DNA from: Bacteroidaceae bacterium
GTDB taxonomy: Bacteria > Bacteroidota > Bacteroidia > Bacteroidales > Bacteroidaceae
Reading direction: 5' to 3'
Length of the DNA stretch: 64,000 nucleotides
Assembly: GCA_017548075.1 (NCBI GenBank)
Contig: JAFYNL010000017.1
Location: 37,277 to 101,276 of the forward strand
Position numbers and translations under genes: made by a program. This document shows positions 42,269 to 51,272 of the stretch, in pieces. Positions within the stretch are counted from its first letter, which is position 1. Each line of letters opens with the position of its first letter. Under the pieces are notes generated by a model. The model ran no database searches. It was not told the DNA's origin and saw nothing but the letters and a program-made list of their open reading frames with translations.

Positions 42269-45200
42269 TTATTTATTGTTTCGAACCACGATTTTTTGCG
42301 TCTTTGAGGTCCATTTGCTCTGTCCGCACCTTACTCTGCAACGATAGAGATAGATGCCCGTATCGACCTTTGCGCCTGCGCCGTTAGTAAGATTCCATGT
42401 GACAGTATAGACACCTCTTTCGCCAGAAGTGCTTTCTTCGCGCATCCAAATGCGGCGTCCAGAGAAGTCGAAGACCTCGAAAACAAAGTCGCAATCGCTT
42501 CCAGGCAGGTCGTAACTTACCATAAAGTTCGTGCTTGTAACTGCTGGGTTCTGACTTGCCATGAGTTGCAGGATGTTAGTTGCCAATCCATCATCAACAA
42601 CAAAGTTGAGTGTTGTCTGACTTGTGTTGTTCAAAACGTCCCAAGCACGGAAAGTAAGATAGTGCGAGCCATTCTCAAGTTGCGGAATGTTGTAAGCAAC
42701 TGTTCCCTTTGTAAAGTCACCAAATTCGTGCGTATAGTATTCGTTGATGTTATAGGTAAGGTCGCTTCTTCCATCAATACAAAGCGAGAGGTCGTGCCCA
42801 ATGCCATTTCCGCTGGAACTAACGCCGCTGGCGTCTGTAAGCTGCGCCACAAAGAGAGGCGTTGCATTTACTTTGTCGCCATCTCGGAACTCTTCGTCAT
42901 TGAGGTAAGCAAATATTTGAGGTCCGTCCTTATCAAAGTCTGTATTGTCCACTATACCGCCAAGAGGAATGTCCTCATTGTAGCCATTTGCCTCGATGGT
43001 GCCGGTATTGTCTATCGCATAAAAGACAAGTCGTCCGGGTTGATTGCTGAAGTTAATGTCAACAGGAATAATGAACTCCTCGCTGAATTCACCTGCCTGC
43101 ACACTATCTTGCGACTCATAGAGCATGGCTTTATGTTCGGTGAAGGTGAAAGCCTCGCTTGCTCCAGCATTGTTACGGCAGACTATTGTTTCCTTGTTGT
43201 CGAAGAGGCGGGTATAGATAATGCCGTTGAAGTTTGTCATAGTTGTGCCGTCTTCCTGTTCTATGTGACCAGAGAGTTTCACTCGCTCGCCTGCTTTCAG
43301 GGGAATGGGTGTGCCGTCCACCTCTTTGTCATTAATCTTGTCCACAACAATCTGCTGAAGAGGATTGCCCATTGTCAGGGCTGGGTCGCCAAGAAGAGCG
43401 TATTGCAACTTGTTCTCCAAGTAGCCTGCCTCACGTCCATCGCTGATGATACTGTTCTTTGCCAGTCGAACAGCGTCGCCAATGCGATTGCGTTCCTTCT
43501 TTCCACTTGTGCTTCGAGCAAAGATGTATTGCATAAAGTAGCGGTTCATGTTGTAGTTTTGGCTGGCAAATACTGTGCGAGCTGTTCCATAGAAGGCAAG
43601 CGCTCCTCCATTTGGATTGAGGACGGCAGCTTCACCTATGTTGCTCATATATGAGTCGAAAGGCATAACATCGCAAGCACAAGTAACCCAAAGCGGCAAC
43701 TTCGTACTCTTGCTCTTCTCGAAATCTTCGCGAAGAATCACATATTCGTGACTGAAAGCGTGTGCCCCGGCATGCCCTGTGTAGTTCATTATCAGAGCTC
43801 CGTCGGTCATCTGTTTCTTAATCTCCTTAGCAGCTCCTGGATAGGTGTTGCTATTTGCCGAGCTGACGCGAGTGTATGAATCCCACATAATCTTGTGGAC
43901 TTCCATGCTGGGGTACTTGGAGATGACGTTGTCTGCTACGTTGTTGGCATACCTCATGTGTTCGTTTTCGTCTCCGTCGTCACCTAAGAGATAAACAAGA
44001 TTCTTCCACGGACCAGCATTCTGATTGCTCATATAGGCAATGCTCTTGTCCACCATAATCTTTGCGTCGGAAATCGTAGTTACGGGGAAACGGCCAATGC
44101 CAATGTCGCTCTTTTCGCGAAGGGGATTGTAGCCTTCGCCATCATCGAGCAATCCGAAGTAATCCTCCATCACATAGCTCTTGGTGTCGCTGAAGCTGTT
44201 CTCACTCTCGTAGCAGAGCAGATAGTCGTCAGGAGTGCTGTTACGCCAAGCTCCGGAAAGCATTCTGTTGTCCCAGGCACAATCGCCAAAGAGCAGAAGG
44301 TATCGGGGAGCAACATCTGCGCTTGCAGCTTTGTCGTAGAGCATCTTCATGAAGAGACGATAAGCCGTTGGGTCGGGAGTTCCGCTGGAGAACTCGTTGA
44401 AGATTTCATCGGCACGAACAATTCCCACTCGCAGCCCATCGTATTGTGCGTGGGCATCTGCCAGACGCTGTGCCTCGGAAAGAAGTTTGCCGCTTGTCGG
44501 TATGATGATAACCATATCGAGGCTGTCTAGGGCGTGCAAGTTCTGGTTGGCAATGTTCCCCACAATGGTGGGTTCTGGGAAGTTAGCTGCCGAGTTGAAA
44601 GCCACGAAGTGCTCTCCGCCATCGTCCACGTTGATAGTGTAGGTGTCGCCTTGAGTGCCTTCAACCAGCGCATCCTTGACACCCACATATCCTGTGCGGA
44701 TGACTTTCACATTACTGCCGGCAATGTTGAACCTTGCGGGACCTCCATTGGGGTCAGAAAGGGTAAAGTCGACGAAGCCTTTTCCTGTGGTGCTGAGCTT
44801 GCGGTCGTAACTGTATGCAAGATAGTCGAGACGTGCCTTCTTCCCCGATTCGGAACGAAGATTGATGTTGACTGTTGCTGGTGTACCCAAGTCCGTCAGG
44901 TTATAGTTGCGAGTGGTAGAGCTACCATAAACATAGTCTCCTGGAGGCGAGACGGTAAGGGCAGTAAAGGCAGTCCCGTTGATGGTGACATTCACCTGGT
45001 TCGATGTGGAGCTATACCCTGTAAATACTACTGTCAGCACGCCTTTGCCTACAGGGTCTATGGCAGAGAGATAGTAGTTGTGGGAGTTGCTATTGGCATA
45101 GTTCTCGCCATCAAAGAGGTGACGTCCAACAGGGTGCCAAGCGGCTTCGTCCTTCTCGTAGAGCGTGTGTGCCCTTGTGGTGTTTTCTGAACTCCTGGGA

Positions 45201-46018
45201 AGTTCGGGGTCGTAGCCGAGAGTCTCCATTGTGGAAGGCGCATCTTCTTGCGTCAGGAAGTAGCAGGCTTGGCGAGCATAGGTGTTGCTGATGCGAGTGT
45301 CGCCATTCCAATACACCAGACCGTTGCCCCAGAAGAGCCAACTGTCCGTCTTGCTGTTGTAGTAGAGAGGCACTTCCACCATATCGTCGTGATGAGTGCC
45401 TTCGCGGATGAGTTCGGGCAGCAAGTGACCTCCATAACCGTAGAGATGCACGTTTTCAGGATTGGTGAAGCCCATCTTCTTGAGCGAAGCGCGCGAGAAC
45501 TGATAGAGTCCGTCCTCAGTGATGCTTACCTTTACCCATTTGCCGCTTGCCAGCTTGGAGTTTGCGGCATAGCGTTCTGCCTTGCCTGCTTGCCTGCGGG
45601 CATTGAGCCTGCCTGTATAGTTGGCATTGATGACAATCTGTGCGCTGATGAGTTTCTCGTATCTTGAGCCTTGACGGCGAATGGGGATGAACGAAATGTC
45701 GAGCAAACCATTGCCACGCTCTATGCCGACGAACGTCTCAACGTCAATTGTTTCGCTCAGGAGACTGTCGAAACGCTCTGCCACCTGTGCCTCCTTGCCG
45801 CTCAGCGGAGCATACTCGGGGTAGAGTAGGGAGACGGTGTAGGTGTGCGTCCTGTAGTCGGTCTCCAGGGGCACAACTTCAGTATAGACAGGCAGAACGG
45901 AGTCGATTTGCATCTCGTTCCAGTCGAGGCTGGTAAAGGTCAACTCCTTCTCCTGTTGAGCGATGATGCCTTGCGTCAAAGCAATAAGCATCAGGCATAT
46001 AGTGGAAAGTCTTCTCAT
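42269..46018 (-). CDS. porU: Type IX secretion sortase PorU
   Basis: 1249 residues with a signal peptide (about 1-20, ending IIAQ). The central domain belongs to peptidase family C25 (gingipain-like), with H749 in NYTGHAGAHAF and C782 in TCACDVMPFD; their spacing of 33 residues matches what I recall for gingipain H211/C244. The C-terminus (SGRRIWMREE to KTQKIVVRN) is itself a type IX sorting-like domain. PorU removes C-terminal signals from cargo and joins the proteins to anionic LPS. It starts one base after the FAH-family gene and is followed by porV. Length and organisation are typical. Confidence 0.94.
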   Translation of the reverse strand: MRRLSTICLMLIALTQGIIAQQEKELTFTSLDWNEMQIDSVLPVYTEVVPLETDYRTHTYTVSLLYPEYAPLSGKEAQVAERFDSLLSETIDVETFVGIERGNGLLDISFIPIRRQGSRYEKLISAQIVINANYTGRLNARRQAGKAERYAANSKLASGKWVKVSITEDGLYQFSRASLKKMGFTNPENVHLYGYGGHLLPELIREGTHHDDMVEVPLYYNSKTDSWLFWGNGLVYWNGDTRISNTYARQACYFLTQEDAPSTMETLGYDPELPRSSENTTRAHTLYEKDEAAWHPVGRHLFDGENYANSNSHNYYLSAIDPVGKGVLTVVFTGYSSTSNQVNVTINGTAFTALTVSPPGDYVYGSSTTRNYNLTDLGTPATVNINLRSESGKKARLDYLAYSYDRKLSTTGKGFVDFTLSDPNGGPARFNIAGSNVKVIRTGYVGVKDALVEGTQGDTYTINVDDGGEHFVAFNSAANFPEPTIVGNIANQNLHALDSLDMVIIIPTSGKLLSEAQRLADAHAQYDGLRVGIVRADEIFNEFSSGTPDPTAYRLFMKMLYDKAASADVAPRYLLLFGDCAWDNRMLSGAWRNSTPDDYLLCYESENSFSDTKSYVMEDYFGLLDDGEGYNPLREKSDIGIGRFPVTTISDAKIMVDKSIAYMSNQNAGPWKNLVYLLGDDGDENEHMRYANNVADNVISKYPSMEVHKIMWDSYTRVSSANSNTYPGAAKEIKKQMTDGALIMNYTGHAGAHAFSHEYVILREDFEKSKSTKLPLWVTCACDVMPFDSYMSNIGEAAVLNPNGGALAFYGTARTVFASQNYNMNRYFMQYIFARSTSGKKERNRIGDAVRLAKNSIISDGREAGYLENKLQYALLGDPALTMGNPLQQIVVDKINDKEVDGTPIPLKAGERVKLSGHIEQEDGTTMTNFNGIIYTRLFDNKETIVCRNNAGASEAFTFTEHKAMLYESQDSVQAGEFSEEFIIPVDINFSNQPGRLVFYAIDNTGTIEANGYNEDIPLGGIVDNTDFDKDGPQIFAYLNDEEFRDGDKVNATPLFVAQLTDASGVSSSGNGIGHDLSLCIDGRSDLTYNINEYYTHEFGDFTKGTVAYNIPQLENGSHYLTFRAWDVLNNTSQTTLNFVVDDGLATNILQLMASQNPAVTSTNFMVSYDLPGSDCDFVFEVFDFSGRRIWMREESTSGERGVYTVTWNLTNGAGAKVDTGIYLYRCRVRCGQSKWTSKTQKIVVRNNK

Positions 46019-46019
46019 A

Positions 46020-46640
46020 TTATTTCACATTAAACTCCAATACTTTTTCTCCTTCGAGGTAGCCTTCCAGATGGTCTTCCACGCTGACTGGACCTACACC
46101 TACAGGCGTGCCCGTGAAGATGATGTCGCCCGTCTTGAGCGTGAAGAACTGACTGATGAAGCTCACCAGTTTGTCCACCCCGAAAATCATGTCTGCCGTG
46201 CAACCTTCCTGCACCTTTTCGCCGTTGCGAAGCAAGTGGAACTGCAACTCCTGAATGTCTTTTCCGTAGCGGGATAGAGGCATCCATTTGCCAATGGCAG
46301 CGCTTCCGTCGAAGCCTTTGCAGAGGTCCCATGGCAAACCCTTCTGCCGTAGTTCCGTCTGGAGGTCGCGAGCCGTGAAATCGATGCCTACCGTCACTTC
46401 GTCGTAGTAGCGATGGGCAAAGCGTTCAGGTATGCTGCGCCCCAAATGGTTAATGCGTACACAGAGCTCCGTTTCATAGTCGCATCGCTTCGTGTAAGCA
46501 GGTATGAAGAACGGCTTGCCGCCCGATAGCAGGGCAGAGTCCGCCTTCGTGAAGACCACAGGCCTCTCTATATTTAATAACGAATTTTGCAGCTCTTTAT
46601 TGTGTGCCGCGTAATTCATTCCTATGCCGAATATCTTCAT
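46020..46640 (-). CDS. Fumarylacetoacetate hydrolase-family protein
   Basis: 206 residues, the short single-domain FAH fold. It begins MKIFGIGMNYAAHNKEL, with metal ligands suggested by YETELCVRI and GIDFTARDLQ, and ends near DIIFTGTPVGVGPV. Family members are acylpyruvases, oxaloacetate decarboxylases or tautomerases, and the specific reaction is not readable. It precedes porU with a single base between, so it is co-transcribed with the secretion genes for no obvious reason. Confidence 0.85.
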   Translation of the reverse strand: MKIFGIGMNYAAHNKELQNSLLNIERPVVFTKADSALLSGGKPFFIPAYTKRCDYETELCVRINHLGRSIPERFAHRYYDEVTVGIDFTARDLQTELRQKGLPWDLCKGFDGSAAIGKWMPLSRYGKDIQELQFHLLRNGEKVQEGCTADMIFGVDKLVSFISQFFTLKTGDIIFTGTPVGVGPVSVEDHLEGYLEGEKVLEFNVK

Positions 46641-46916
46641 TGCGGGTGTAAATTTACGAAAAACTTTCCATACTATGCATACATTTTACCATAAAAAGTG
46701 AGAAAATGAGAAAGTAACATATAGACAGGAATAGGTTTTTAGGTAGTCCACGGAGCAGAAGAGAAGAGATAATAATTCATTTATTATCTATTATAATTAT
46801 AATATAATATTATTAATAATAAAACTCTATTAATAATCTTATAGTCTTGTCGTGATTCCGTCCATTTCGCTTCCTGTCTAATAACAACTTTCTAATTATC
46901 TAACTTCGCCCGCACC
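46641..46916. other. Non-coding AT-rich gap
   Basis: From about 46770 to 46850 the sequence is almost only A and T, with ATTATAATTATAATATAATA-like runs. No gene or structured RNA is recognisable. It separates the porU operon from array H and the tsf terminator. Confidence 0.5.
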
Positions 46917-47031
46917 GTAACTATGCTCGTGAAGTTTGCAAACGACCCACGTGAAAATCGTCAACGACCCACGTGAACTTTGCAAACATCACACGTTACG
47001 TTTGCGATATAACTACGTTATGATACAAACA
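46917..47031 (-). repeat. 22-bp tandem array H (5 or more units)
   Basis: Units start at 46922, 46944, 46966, 46988 and 47010. Two read GACCCACGTGAA and one ATCACACGTTACG. The AACGACCCACGT variant is the same as one unit of array G. It follows the tsf terminator in the minus direction. Confidence 0.85.
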
Positions 47032-47034
47032 AAA

Positions 47035-47065
47035 ATGCCTCACAAGTTTTTGGCTCATGAGGCAT
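47035..47065 (-). terminator. Rho-independent terminator of rpsB-tsf
   Basis: ATGCCTCA (47035-47042) and TGAGGCAT (47058-47065) form an 8-bp stem with a 15-base loop. On the minus strand the stem is followed by TTTTTG, 24 bases after the tsf stop. Confidence 0.8.
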
Positions 47066-47088
47066 AACTGAATCAGTATCGTTTGCGA

Positions 47089-48081
47089 TTACTCTGCGCG
47101 GAGTGTGAAACGCTTGAAGTCGGTGACTGTCAGCTCCTTATCGATGCTCTGAAGATAAGATGCAACGGTGAGGTTCTTGTCCCAAATGTACTCCTGACTC
47201 ATCAGGCAGTTCTCTTTGAGGAACTTGTTCACACGACCCTTTGCGATGTTCTCAATCATTGCGGGATTGAGGTTCGCAGCCTTCTCAGCAGATACGGTTG
47301 CGATGATTTCCTTTACCTTGGCAACGTCGTCAGCTGTGATCCAGCCCTTAGCCTGGTTGCTCTCCATGTGGTCTTCGCTGTCGAAGTGTGCGGGGTTGAA
47401 GCCAGCCTTCTTGATGGCAGCCTCAACGGCCTTCTGAACCTGCTCGCTCTTGGACTTCTCGACGGCAACAGCATACTCGTTGTCCTTAACGCTCTGAGGA
47501 ACGCCTGTCTCGTCGATAGCCACGGGAGAAGCGCTTGCAATCTGCATGGCGATGTTCTTGCCCACAGTCTCGTCCTCTACCTTCTTGCTCAGGTTGAGCA
47601 TGGTGCAGAGTCCGTTGCGGTTCATGTGGTTGTAGATAGCGATGTTCTCGCCCTCGATGGTGCAATAGCCGTCGAGTTCCATCTTCTCGCCTGTGATACC
47701 GCTGCGAGCAGTTACTGCATCGGCAACAGTTCCTTCGCCCATAGGCAGAGCCTTCACTTCGTCGAGAGTCTTGCACTTTGCAGCAACGGCAGCGTCGAGA
47801 ATCTGCTTGGTGAGGGCTACGAAGTCGGCATTGTTAGCCACGAAGTCGGTCTCGCACTTGAGGGCGATGATAGCACCAAATCCGTTCTCAGCCTTAACGA
47901 GCACGCAACCTTCAGCAGCCTCGCGGTCGCTACGCTTTGCAGCAACAGCCTGACCCTTCTTGCGCAGGTATGCCACAGCACCGTCCATGTCGTCGCTTTC
48001 TGCCAGAGCCTTCTTGCAGTCTGCTAGACCAGCGCCCGTCATTTCGCGGAGCTTCTTGATATCATTCATTGTAACTTCCAT
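47089..48081 (-). CDS. tsf: Elongation factor Ts
   Basis: 330 residues, the longer Bacteroidota form. It is the nucleotide-exchange factor for EF-Tu. The N-terminal UBA-like domain has the signature IKKLREMTGAGLADCKKALAES, and the core begins VAAKRSDREAAEG and has CETDFVANNADFV. The second core repeat ends near GRVNKFLKENCLMSQ. It lies 35 bases after rpsB, the usual S2-Ts pairing, and is followed by a terminator. Confidence 0.97.
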   Translation of the reverse strand: MEVTMNDIKKLREMTGAGLADCKKALAESDDMDGAVAYLRKKGQAVAAKRSDREAAEGCVLVKAENGFGAIIALKCETDFVANNADFVALTKQILDAAVAAKCKTLDEVKALPMGEGTVADAVTARSGITGEKMELDGYCTIEGENIAIYNHMNRNGLCTMLNLSKKVEDETVGKNIAMQIASASPVAIDETGVPQSVKDNEYAVAVEKSKSEQVQKAVEAAIKKAGFNPAHFDSEDHMESNQAKGWITADDVAKVKEIIATVSAEKAANLNPAMIENIAKGRVNKFLKENCLMSQEYIWDKNLTVASYLQSIDKELTVTDFKRFTLRAE

Positions 48082-48116
48082 AGTAGTACGAATGTTTTTT
48101 AGTTGTTGAACATTGA

Positions 48117-48926
48117 TTATTCAGCCTCAGGAGCTTCTTCGACTTCAGCCTCAGCCTCGCGAGCCTTACCGCTGCGACGGCCCTTCTTCACGGGCTGGTC
48201 TTCCTGCTCTGCTGCAGCTTCGCTATCAGCCTTTTCAGCCTTACGCTCTTCGAGACCCTCGTTGATGGCAGCGCAGCAAGCCTGGAGGATGACCTCGATG
48301 CTCTTGCTTGCATCGTCGTTAGCGGGGATTACGAAGTCGATGTTGTCGGGATTGCTGTTGGTATCGACGATACCGAACACGGGAATACCCAGACGATTAG
48401 CCTCGCGAACTGCAATCTGCTCTTTCAGTACGTCAACGACGAAGAGTGCAGAGGGCAGACGATTGAGGTCGGCGATAGAGCCGAGGTTCTTCTCGAGCTT
48501 AGCACGCTGGCGGCTAACCTGCAGAATCTCACGCTTGGAGAGGTTGCTGAAAGTACCGTCGGCAATGAGCTTGTCGATGTTTGACATCTTCTTCACAGCC
48601 TTGCGGATTGTGGGGAAGTTGGTGAGCATACCGCCGGGCCAGCGCTCGATAACGTAGGGCATACCTACAGAGGTGGCGAGGTCGGCAACGCATTGCTTGG
48701 CCTGTTTCTTGGTAGCGACAAAGAGGATTTTCTTTCCGCTCTTGGCAATCTGCTTCATAGCTTCGGCAGCCTCGTCAACCTTAGCCACAGTCTTGTGAAG
48801 GTCGAGGATATGAATGCCGTTGCGCTCCATGAAGATGTAAGGAGCCATAGCGGGGTTCCACTTTCTCTTGAGGTGACCGAAGTGACATCCGGCCTCCAAT
48901 AAAGTCTCAAAATTAGTTCTTGACAT
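48117..48926 (-). CDS. rpsB: 30S ribosomal protein S2
   Basis: 269 residues. Signatures include NFETLLEAGCHFGHLKRKWNP, RNGIHILDLHKT and GIPVFGIVDTNSNPDNIDFVIPAND. The C-terminal tail is charged and alanine/glutamate-rich (about 225-269, ending EVEEAPEAE), an extension common in Bacteroidota. It is the first gene of the rpsB-tsf unit, with its own promoter box and a structured leader upstream. Confidence 0.97.
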   Translation of the reverse strand: MSRTNFETLLEAGCHFGHLKRKWNPAMAPYIFMERNGIHILDLHKTVAKVDEAAEAMKQIAKSGKKILFVATKKQAKQCVADLATSVGMPYVIERWPGGMLTNFPTIRKAVKKMSNIDKLIADGTFSNLSKREILQVSRQRAKLEKNLGSIADLNRLPSALFVVDVLKEQIAVREANRLGIPVFGIVDTNSNPDNIDFVIPANDDASKSIEVILQACCAAINEGLEERKAEKADSEAAAEQEDQPVKKGRRSGKAREAEAEVEEAPEAE

Positions 48927-49045
48927 TGTTCTTGTTTGTTTTGATTGTTGTTTACTTTCTTTGTTAATTCTTTTGTGTTAGAACCAATCTGCGAGTAGTC
49001 CCCCTCTCTATACATTATATAATATATATAGGGGCGGGAGTCAGG
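48927..49045 (-). promoter_or_regulatory. rpsB leader with AT-rich hairpin
   Basis: About 115 bases lie between the promoter and the S2 start. CCCC plus TATA (49001-49012) face TATA plus GGGG (49027-49034) across a TATAT-rich loop, with a TCTC bulge. Such a leader could bind S2 for feedback control, as in other bacteria, but this is inferred from position and pairing only. Confidence 0.4.
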
Positions 49046-49053
49046 CAAATTTA
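49046..49053 (-). promoter_or_regulatory. -7 box of rpsB-tsf
   Basis: TAAATTTG on the minus strand, about 120 bases before the S2 ATG and about 48 bases after the rpsI stop. Confidence 0.5.
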
Positions 49054-49100
49054 GATACTAAACAGCTTGACGCAATCCAATCCAGAATATTATGCTGCGA

Positions 49101-49496
49101 TTAACGTTTGCTGAACTGGAAGCGACGACGAGCCTTTGGACGTCCGGGCTTCTTTCTCTCGACCTCGCGGCTGTCGCGTGTCATGAAACCTTCGGCACGA
49201 AGAGCCTTCTTGTCCTCGGCGTTAATCTTTACGAGTGCGCGAGCGATAGCCAGACGAAGAGCCTGAGACTGACCGGTGAAACCGCCACCGTAGAGGTTAA
49301 CATTAATATCATACTTCTCGGCAACGTCGAGCAGAGTCAGAGGCTGCTTAACCACGAACTGCAGGATGGAGCTGGGGAAGTATTCAGTAAGGTCGCGCTT
49401 GTTGATGGTAATCTTACCATTACCTTCTTTCACATAGACGCGGGCAACGGCGCACTTGCGACGGCCCAATGCATTTGCAATGTATTTCGTATCCAT
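49101..49496 (-). CDS. rpsI: 30S ribosomal protein S9
   Basis: 131 residues. It shows ANALGRRKCAVARVYV, the GGGFTGQSQALRLAIARALV core and the basic C-terminal tail RRRFQFSKR, which reaches the P-site tRNA. It lies nine bases after rplM, the standard L13-S9 pair. Confidence 0.97.
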   Translation of the reverse strand: MDTKYIANALGRRKCAVARVYVKEGNGKITINKRDLTEYFPSSILQFVVKQPLTLLDVAEKYDINVNLYGGGFTGQSQALRLAIARALVKINAEDKKALRAEGFMTRDSREVERKKPGRPKARRRFQFSKR

Positions 49497-49505
49497 GTTT
49501 GGTGA

Positions 49506-49967
49506 TTATTTATACTGGTTAATATCGATAGCCTTGGGGCTCTGTGCCTGCTGCTTGTGCTCTGCGCCACCATAAACATAGAGGTTGCCAATGAGCTGGT
49601 CAGCCAGCTTGTTCTTGGGCAGCATGCCCTTTACTGTGCGGCGAATCAACTTCTCTGAACCGTTGGGCTTAGCCAAAATCTCGGCAGGAGTTGTAGCGCG
49701 CTGGCCACCGGGGTAGCCTGTGTAGGACAGATAAGTGCGGTCTGTCATCTTCTTACCAGTGATGATAATCTTGTCGGCATTCACGATGATTACGTTGTCA
49801 CCGCAGTCCACATTGGGAGTGAACTCAGCCTTGTACTTGCCTCTCAGCAATTTTGCCACCTTCGTGCAGAGGCGACCCAGAACTTGGTCAGTAGCGTCAA
49901 CTACTACCCATTCCTTCTTCACGGTAGCCTTGTTCATCGAGATGGTCTTGTAACTCAAAGTATCCAT
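49506..49967 (-). CDS. rplM: 50S ribosomal protein L13
   Basis: 153 residues from the ATG at 49967. The frame stays open for 33 more codons upstream, but that part is leader RNA. The protein has KEWVVVDATDQVLGRLCTKVA, TYLSYTGYPGG and VKGMLPKNKLADQLIGNLYVY. It is co-transcribed with rpsI from a box at 50114-50121. Confidence 0.96.
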   Translation of the reverse strand: MDTLSYKTISMNKATVKKEWVVVDATDQVLGRLCTKVAKLLRGKYKAEFTPNVDCGDNVIIVNADKIIITGKKMTDRTYLSYTGYPGGQRATTPAEILAKPNGSEKLIRRTVKGMLPKNKLADQLIGNLYVYGGAEHKQQAQSPKAIDINQYK

Positions 49968-50107
49968 TCTTTGTCTTACTTTTGTTTTGTTTCTACCTAG
50001 TTTACTTCTCTTGTTTCGTTGCGATTCACGAACCGTCCGTTCAGGCCAATGATGCGGACTATTCACACGCTTCGAAAGGACCTTTTAGGGGCCCTTTGAT
50101 AATAATC
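49968..50107 (-). promoter_or_regulatory. rplM leader with 5' hairpin
   Basis: The leader is about 140 bases. AAAGGACC (50075-50082) and GGCCCTTT (50090-50097) pair over eight positions with one G-U around a 7-base loop, about ten bases from the predicted transcript start. It is a candidate autoregulatory element for L13-S9. I do not recognise a named RNA family. Confidence 0.45.
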
Positions 50108-50113
50108 GGCGTG

Positions 50114-50121
50114 CAAAGGTA
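50114..50121 (-). promoter_or_regulatory. -7 box of rplM-rpsI
   Basis: TACCTTTG, exact consensus, on the minus strand. Confidence 0.65.
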
Positions 50122-50175
50122 CAACTTTTTCCCTATTCTGCAAGCATTCGCAAGACTTTTTTCTTGCCTAAGTGC

Positions 50176-51162
50176 TTATTTTTGTGTTTTTGAGGATTTC
50201 AAGACGTTTCTTACGAAACGCATAATAGGCCAAACTACAGGCAACAGGAGCAACTTGGAGAAACGGATCTGACGATTGTCGGCGACATTCATCTCTTGTT
50301 GCATCTTCAAGGCTTCAAATTTCAAAGACGACTTGCCGCTTCGGAAAGCATGCATCAGGAGTTTGTGGATGCGAGCCTGGAAAAAATCGTCGAGTCGCTT
50401 GCCTTTTATGTTGAAAGTTTGTGCCAAATCGAAGGAAAGTTGAGTGGTGTTTGCCCAGAACAGGAATTGCTTCTCTTCGCTATCGGGATTTGAGATGGTG
50501 CTTCTGCCACAAGAGTAGGCGAGGGTAGGTTTGTCGAGATAGGCCACTTTGCCCATTCTGGCGAGGAAGAAGCTAATTTGCAAGTCCTCGCATTGGTAGG
50601 TTTCGGCGTCGAAGAATTGTGGATAATCCTGCATTGCCTGGCGAATCCACGCATTGCGGTAAAGTGCGGTGCAGAGCTGAATGGCAGGCCGTTCTATGGG
50701 AGTTAGGATAGCCTCCAATGTCACTTCTCCGCTTTGTCCTTCTGGTCTGGTTCGCTCTCCTGTCTCCTCATCGTATCTGAGCCAGTCGGTATGCACAATG
50801 CCGACATTCTCGTCTTGCTCTAGGAGGAGAGAAGTCTGCTCGAGTTTCTGGTCGTCTATCCAAAAGTCGTCGCCAGCACAATCGGCAATGAACTTTCCTT
50901 TGCAAGCACGAAGGCAGTCGAAATAGTTCCTCACAAAGCCTTTGTTGACCTCGTTTTCAAGGATGCGAATTGTGTCTGGATACCGCTCCTGATACTGCTT
51001 GCAGACGGAAAGAGTGTCGTCTGTGGAGCCATCTTCCCCGATGACGATTTCGATAGGCAAATGGCATTTCTGCATCAGGATGCTGTCGAGCGTTCGCCCA
51101 ATGGTGTCCTGTTGGTTATAAGTGCAAACAATGACGGATATAAGGTCTTGGAGATTTGCCAT
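50176..51162 (-). CDS. Glycosyltransferase family 2
   Basis: 328 residues, cytoplasmic or peripheral. The N-terminal GT-A domain starts LISVIVCTYNQQDTIGRTLDSIL and has EIVIGEDGSTDDTL with the nucleotide-binding aspartates, then FIADCAGDDFWID, where the DDF corresponds to the metal-binding DxD. Family 2 enzymes transfer sugars from nucleotide donors to glycans. It has its own promoter, is divergent from the flippase gene and ends just before the rplM promoter. The acceptor is unknown; a role in the same surface polysaccharide as the flippase is likely. Confidence 0.88.
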   Translation of the reverse strand: MANLQDLISVIVCTYNQQDTIGRTLDSILMQKCHLPIEIVIGEDGSTDDTLSVCKQYQERYPDTIRILENEVNKGFVRNYFDCLRACKGKFIADCAGDDFWIDDQKLEQTSLLLEQDENVGIVHTDWLRYDEETGERTRPEGQSGEVTLEAILTPIERPAIQLCTALYRNAWIRQAMQDYPQFFDAETYQCEDLQISFFLARMGKVAYLDKPTLAYSCGRSTISNPDSEEKQFLFWANTTQLSFDLAQTFNIKGKRLDDFFQARIHKLLMHAFRSGKSSLKFEALKMQQEMNVADNRQIRFSKLLLLPVVWPIMRFVRNVLKSSKTQK

Positions 51163-51192
51163 TTATCATTTACCATTTACCAAATTCTCGCA

Positions 51193-51200
51193 CAAAGGTA
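51193..51200 (-). promoter_or_regulatory. -7 box of the GT2 gene
   Basis: TACCTTTG on the minus strand, 31 bases before the ATG at 51162. The DNA just inside it (ATTTATCATTTACCATTTAC) is a simple repeat. Confidence 0.65.
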
Positions 51201-51242
51201 CAAAATAATTATGAATTATGAAAGATGTAACGAATAATTTCG

Positions 51243-51250
51243 TACCTTTG
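51243..51250 (+). promoter_or_regulatory. -7 box of the flippase-GH92 unit
   Basis: TACCTTTG, 22 bases before the ATG at 51273, divergent from the box at 51193. Confidence 0.65.
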
Positions 51251-51272
51251 CAGCCCGAATGCCATAAAACTG

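Noticed and set aside
49968-50066. N-terminal extension of L13
   Set aside because: The open frame continues 33 codons upstream but is polar, unlike L13, and overlaps the structured leader. The ATG at 49967 gives the normal protein.
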